23,874 nucleotides of DNA, taken from contig CANOHY010000028.1 of NCBI GenBank assembly GCA_947565915.1, positions 1 through 23,874 on the forward strand, read 5' to 3'. Position 1 is the stretch's first letter; each line of letters begins with the position of its first letter. The DNA is from an uncultured Eggerthellaceae bacterium. GTDB lineage: Bacteria > Actinomycetota > Coriobacteriia > Coriobacteriales > Eggerthellaceae. The notes beneath the pieces are model-generated. The model saw only the letters and a list, made by a program, of their open reading frames with translations. It did not search any database and was not told the DNA's origin. Positions 21,517 to 23,874 of the stretch are shown one piece after another. The position numbers were made by a program, and so were the translations under genes.

Positions 21517-22608
21517 ATGACCATGAAGCCATTCAATGAAGACGAGATGACCCCGGTGCGCGTGCAACCAGGGTTTCCCGGCGCGCCTGACAGGACGCTA
21601 TGGGATGCACCTTGCACGCCGCGCGAGAACCTGCTGGCATCCCTTGCCGACAAGCAGAGCGCGTATCTGGTGAACGTGCTGGACATGCAGAGCATGAACC
21701 CGGCATTTCTCGCCGACAACCGCGCACGGGCAACGGTGATGGACGGCGGCGATCCGTTCGTGCCCAACCCCGAAGGCGAACAGGACGTGTTCGGCGTGAC
21801 GTGGATCTACGACCCCACGATCAACGGCTCCATGGTGAAGCCTGGCAAGCCCATCTTGGATGATATCGAAGACTGGGAAGAGGTCATCTCCTTCCCCGAC
21901 CCCGACGAGTGGGACTGGGCTGGCCAAGCTGAGGCCAGCAGGGAATACCTTTCCGACCCGCTGCTCGCACGCAAGTCCACGATATTCACCGGCTTCTTCG
22001 AGCGGCTCATCTCGTTCATGGACTTCGAGAATGCTGCCATCGCCATGGTGGACGATGACTCGCAGGAGGACGTGAATGCGCTCTTCGCGCGCCTGGCTGA
22101 CCTGTACGTGTCGTACGTGGAGCATTTCAAGGAATACTTCGACATCGACGTGCTGGAGATCCACGACGACTGGGGCTCTCAGATGGCACCGCTTCTGTCG
22201 GCTGATACCATCCGCGAGATGATCCTTCCTCACCTGAAGCGCGTGATCGACCGCGCTCATTCGCTCGGGGTTGCCGTGGAGCTTCACTCGTGCGGGCGCA
22301 TCGAGTCGCTCGTGCCTCTGATGGTGGAAGCTGGCGTGGACATGTGGATGGGCCAGGACATCAACGACAAGAAGTCGGTGGTGGATGCTTGGGGCGACAA
22401 GATCATGGTAGAGGTGGAGGTGCCAGAGCTGGGCGAAGATGCTACCGATGAAGAGGTGTGGGCCGCTGCACAGGCGTTCGCGGACGACTTCGTCATCCCC
22501 GGCAAGCCCGTGGCTCTTTCCATCTACTCTGCTGCCCGGTCGAACCGTCCCTTGCTCACCGAGGCACTGTACCAGATATCGCGCAAGAAGCTCTGCGGGG
22601 AAGAATAG
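21517..22608 (+). CDS. uroporphyrinogen decarboxylase-family protein, corrinoid methyltransferase-like (paralog 1)
   Basis: A 363-residue TIM-barrel-type protein of the URO-D/MtaA/CmuA superfamily, whose members include methyltransferases of anaerobic O-demethylation and methylamine systems. Visible motifs are HDDWGSQ at 216-222 and HSCGRIESLVP from 257. H257 and C259 match the H-x-C part of the zinc site of MtaA-type enzymes. The only later Cys is C360, four residues from the end. It is not the haem-pathway HemE, since the conserved HemE N-terminus is absent. AGGAGGT at 21505-21511 sets the start. It begins a run of three related genes. A role in demethylating methoxylated aromatics fits the neighbours but is not proven. 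Confidence 0.82.
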   Translation: MTMKPFNEDEMTPVRVQPGFPGAPDRTLWDAPCTPRENLLASLADKQSAYLVNVLDMQSMNPAFLADNRARATVMDGGDPFVPNPEGEQDVFGVTWIYDPTINGSMVKPGKPILDDIEDWEEVISFPDPDEWDWAGQAEASREYLSDPLLARKSTIFTGFFERLISFMDFENAAIAMVDDDSQEDVNALFARLADLYVSYVEHFKEYFDIDVLEIHDDWGSQMAPLLSADTIREMILPHLKRVIDRAHSLGVAVELHSCGRIESLVPLMVEAGVDMWMGQDINDKKSVVDAWGDKIMVEVEVPELGEDATDEEVWAAAQAFADDFVIPGKPVALSIYSAARSNRPLLTEALYQISRKKLCGEE

Positions 22609-22630
22609 CTTGCACGCAACGAGGGAAAGC

Positions 22631-22637
22631 AGGTGAT
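22631..22637 (+). promoter_or_regulatory. ribosome binding site deciding the paralog 2 start
   Basis: AGGTGAT is an exact match to the 3' part of the Shine-Dalgarno consensus and lies 4 nt before ATG 22642. The alternative GTG at 22633 lies inside this site and has GAGGGA 6 nt upstream. Confidence 0.5.
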
Positions 22638-22641
22638 TTGC

Positions 22642-23619
22642 ATGGACGCAAAAGAGAACCTGATAAACTTCTATTGGCATAGGCCTATCGAGATAATGCC
22701 GCTTACGGGCCCTGGGGAGGCAACCGTTTACCCCGTGAACGGCTTCGAGGAGCGCCCACCCTACGACAAGGGCGGCGTGGATTGGTTCGGCGGCGTGTGG
22801 ACCTACATGGAGGATGCTGGGGCTCCGGCCCCGGATGTGAGCTCGCATGTGCTCAAGGACATCATGCAGTGGCGCGAGGTGGTGCAGTTTCCCGACCTCG
22901 ATGCCTGGGACTGGGAGCGCGCTGTGGAGCTCGATAGCGTGAACGACATCGACCGCGAGGCGAACCTGGTTGATGTGGTGGTGCTGTTGGGCATGTGGGA
23001 GCGGCTGCATGTGCTGATGGGCTTCGAGGATGCCCTGTGCGCGCTGTTGGAAGAGCCTGAGGAAGTGGGCGCGTTCTTCGACGCCATGGTAGAGCACAAG
23101 ATCAAGCTCATCGACAAGCTGGCCGAGTACTACAAGCCCGATGCCATCACGTTCCATGACGACTGGGGCACCCAAAACGGCCCGTTCTTTTCTCCCGACA
23201 CGTGGCGCGAGCTCATCAAGCCGCGTCAGAAGAAGATCATCGATGCGGCGCACGCCCATGGCATTGCGTTCATCCAACATTCGTGCGGCAAATACGACGA
23301 GATAATTCCCGAGTTCCCCGAGATAGGCATCGATGTGCTGCAGTGCATGGACATCAACGACATCGGCGCAGCTCTGGAGAAGACGGGCGATAAGATGTCG
23401 TACCTCGTCAGCGTGCATTCGCAGCAGTTCTTCACGGAGGATGCTGCCGGCACGCTGACCCCCGAGCGCGTCGAGTCGCTGGTTCGCGGGGAATTCTCGG
23501 ATTGGGGCGCCTCTGGGCACTATGCTCCGTTCATCTTCCCGCCTTCCACCTGGTACGAGGAGATAGTGCTCGACGTGTTCAAGGAAGTGCGCCAGGAGCT
23601 TGCTGGTACGTACAAGTAG
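22642..23619 (+). CDS. uroporphyrinogen decarboxylase-family protein, corrinoid methyltransferase-like (paralog 2)
   Basis: The 325-residue product is a diverged paralog of the preceding gene. It shares HDDWGTQNGPFFSPDTWRE from residue 172 and HSCGKYDEIIPEF from 213, with H213 and C215 as the probable zinc ligands. The next Cys is C235 in LQCMDIND, only 20 residues later; no Cys lies at the usual distance near the C-terminus. The gap from paralog 1 is 33 bp, so the pair is cotranscribed. The start at 22642 is chosen over GTG 22633 on the ribosome site. It could be a methyltransferase I for a specific ether, or a methyltransferase II; sequence alone does not say which. Confidence 0.82.
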   Translation: MDAKENLINFYWHRPIEIMPLTGPGEATVYPVNGFEERPPYDKGGVDWFGGVWTYMEDAGAPAPDVSSHVLKDIMQWREVVQFPDLDAWDWERAVELDSVNDIDREANLVDVVVLLGMWERLHVLMGFEDALCALLEEPEEVGAFFDAMVEHKIKLIDKLAEYYKPDAITFHDDWGTQNGPFFSPDTWRELIKPRQKKIIDAAHAHGIAFIQHSCGKYDEIIPEFPEIGIDVLQCMDINDIGAALEKTGDKMSYLVSVHSQQFFTEDAAGTLTPERVESLVRGEFSDWGASGHYAPFIFPPSTWYEEIVLDVFKEVRQELAGTYK

Positions 23620-23654
23620 CTTTCAAGCAGGAACGATCGGCGAAAGGAATAAGA

Positions 23655-23874
23655 GTGCTGACGAAGAAAGAGAACTGGCTGATTGCAGCCAAGGGCGGAA
23701 AGCCCGAATGGGTTCCGAGCTTTACTGAAGATGCCAACATGTTCTTGCCCCCTGTTTGGGATAAGAACGAAGAGGGCATCGATTTCTGCAACGTCAAGTG
23801 GGCGGCGGACGAAGCCGGAGAGATGCCTGATCCCAGCTGGATAGCTATGGAGGATATCGAGGATTGGCGCGATA
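23655..23874 (+). CDS. uroporphyrinogen decarboxylase-family protein (paralog 3, cut by window end)
   Basis: An open frame begins with GTG at 23655 after AAAGGAA (23643-23649), 35 bp past paralog 2, and is still open at the window end (73 codons). It starts MLTKKENWLIAAKGGKPEWV and ends with a MEDIEDWRD segment. The latter matches the position and style of DDIEDWEEVISF in paralog 1 and LKDIMQWREVVQF in paralog 2. This marks it as a third member of the same family. The catalytic half is outside the window. It was identified by translating the edge by eye. Confidence 0.75.
   Translation, partial: MLTKKENWLIAAKGGKPEWVPSFTEDANMFLPPVWDKNEEGIDFCNVKWAADEAGEMPDPSWIAMEDIEDWRD

Noticed and set aside
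21598..23520. 640-codon minus-strand open frame opposite the URO-D-like genes
   Set aside because: Runs across two real genes and their gap on the other strand with no recognisable domain.

Overview
This is a high-GC bacterial window with two parts: conserved housekeeping genes (about 0.1-10.8 kb) and an accessory region of anaerobic aromatic-type metabolism (about 13.5 kb to the right edge). The gene content points to an anaerobic gut actinobacterium of the Coriobacteriia, most likely Eggerthellaceae. The reasons are Pelobacter-transhydroxylase-like and other molybdopterin enzymes with dedicated iron-sulfur partners, an adjacent MFS carrier, tandem uroporphyrinogen-decarboxylase-like proteins, and GC-rich codon use. 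The lineage is an inference from content and style, not from a phylogeny.

Housekeeping part, all on the + strand: glmU (UDP-GlcNAc synthesis), prs (PRPP synthesis) and pth (peptidyl-tRNA hydrolase), with prs and pth only 15 bp apart. Then come a 14-TM-type MFS exporter, aspS, the small SRP RNA gene (ffs), a DedA-family membrane protein, dnaX, and recR, whose start overlaps the dnaX stop. A three-copy 27-bp tandem repeat lies at the left edge. A cluster of degenerate GCTGGG repeats lies before the MFS gene, and a 13-bp inverted repeat lies before aspS.

Middle part: a minus-strand dicarboxylate/amino-acid:cation symporter faces recR across a strong hairpin. Divergent to it is a small membrane-anchored protein with two FG-GAP-like loops. 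A 498-bp gap follows; it holds a very strong intrinsic terminator (possibly the 3' end of a small RNA), an imperfect dyad and a leader hairpin.

Accessory part, all on the + strand: a transhydroxylase-like molybdopterin large subunit, and its three-cluster ferredoxin subunit with a C-terminal carboxypeptidase-regulatory/Cna-B-like domain. A second molybdopterin oxidoreductase follows with its own [4Fe-4S] motif, directly abutted by a minimal two-cluster ferredoxin subunit. After a long hairpin comes a 12-TM MFS carrier with its own terminator. Then come three consecutive URO-D/corrinoid-methyltransferase-like genes, the third cut by the window edge. No Tat signals, membrane anchor subunits, chaperone genes or regulators are visible in this part, so both molybdenum enzymes should be cytoplasmic. 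A reasonable hypothesis is a catabolic locus that imports a plant-type methoxylated or polyhydroxylated aromatic, removes methyl groups and removes or moves ring hydroxyls. The substrate cannot be read from the sequence.
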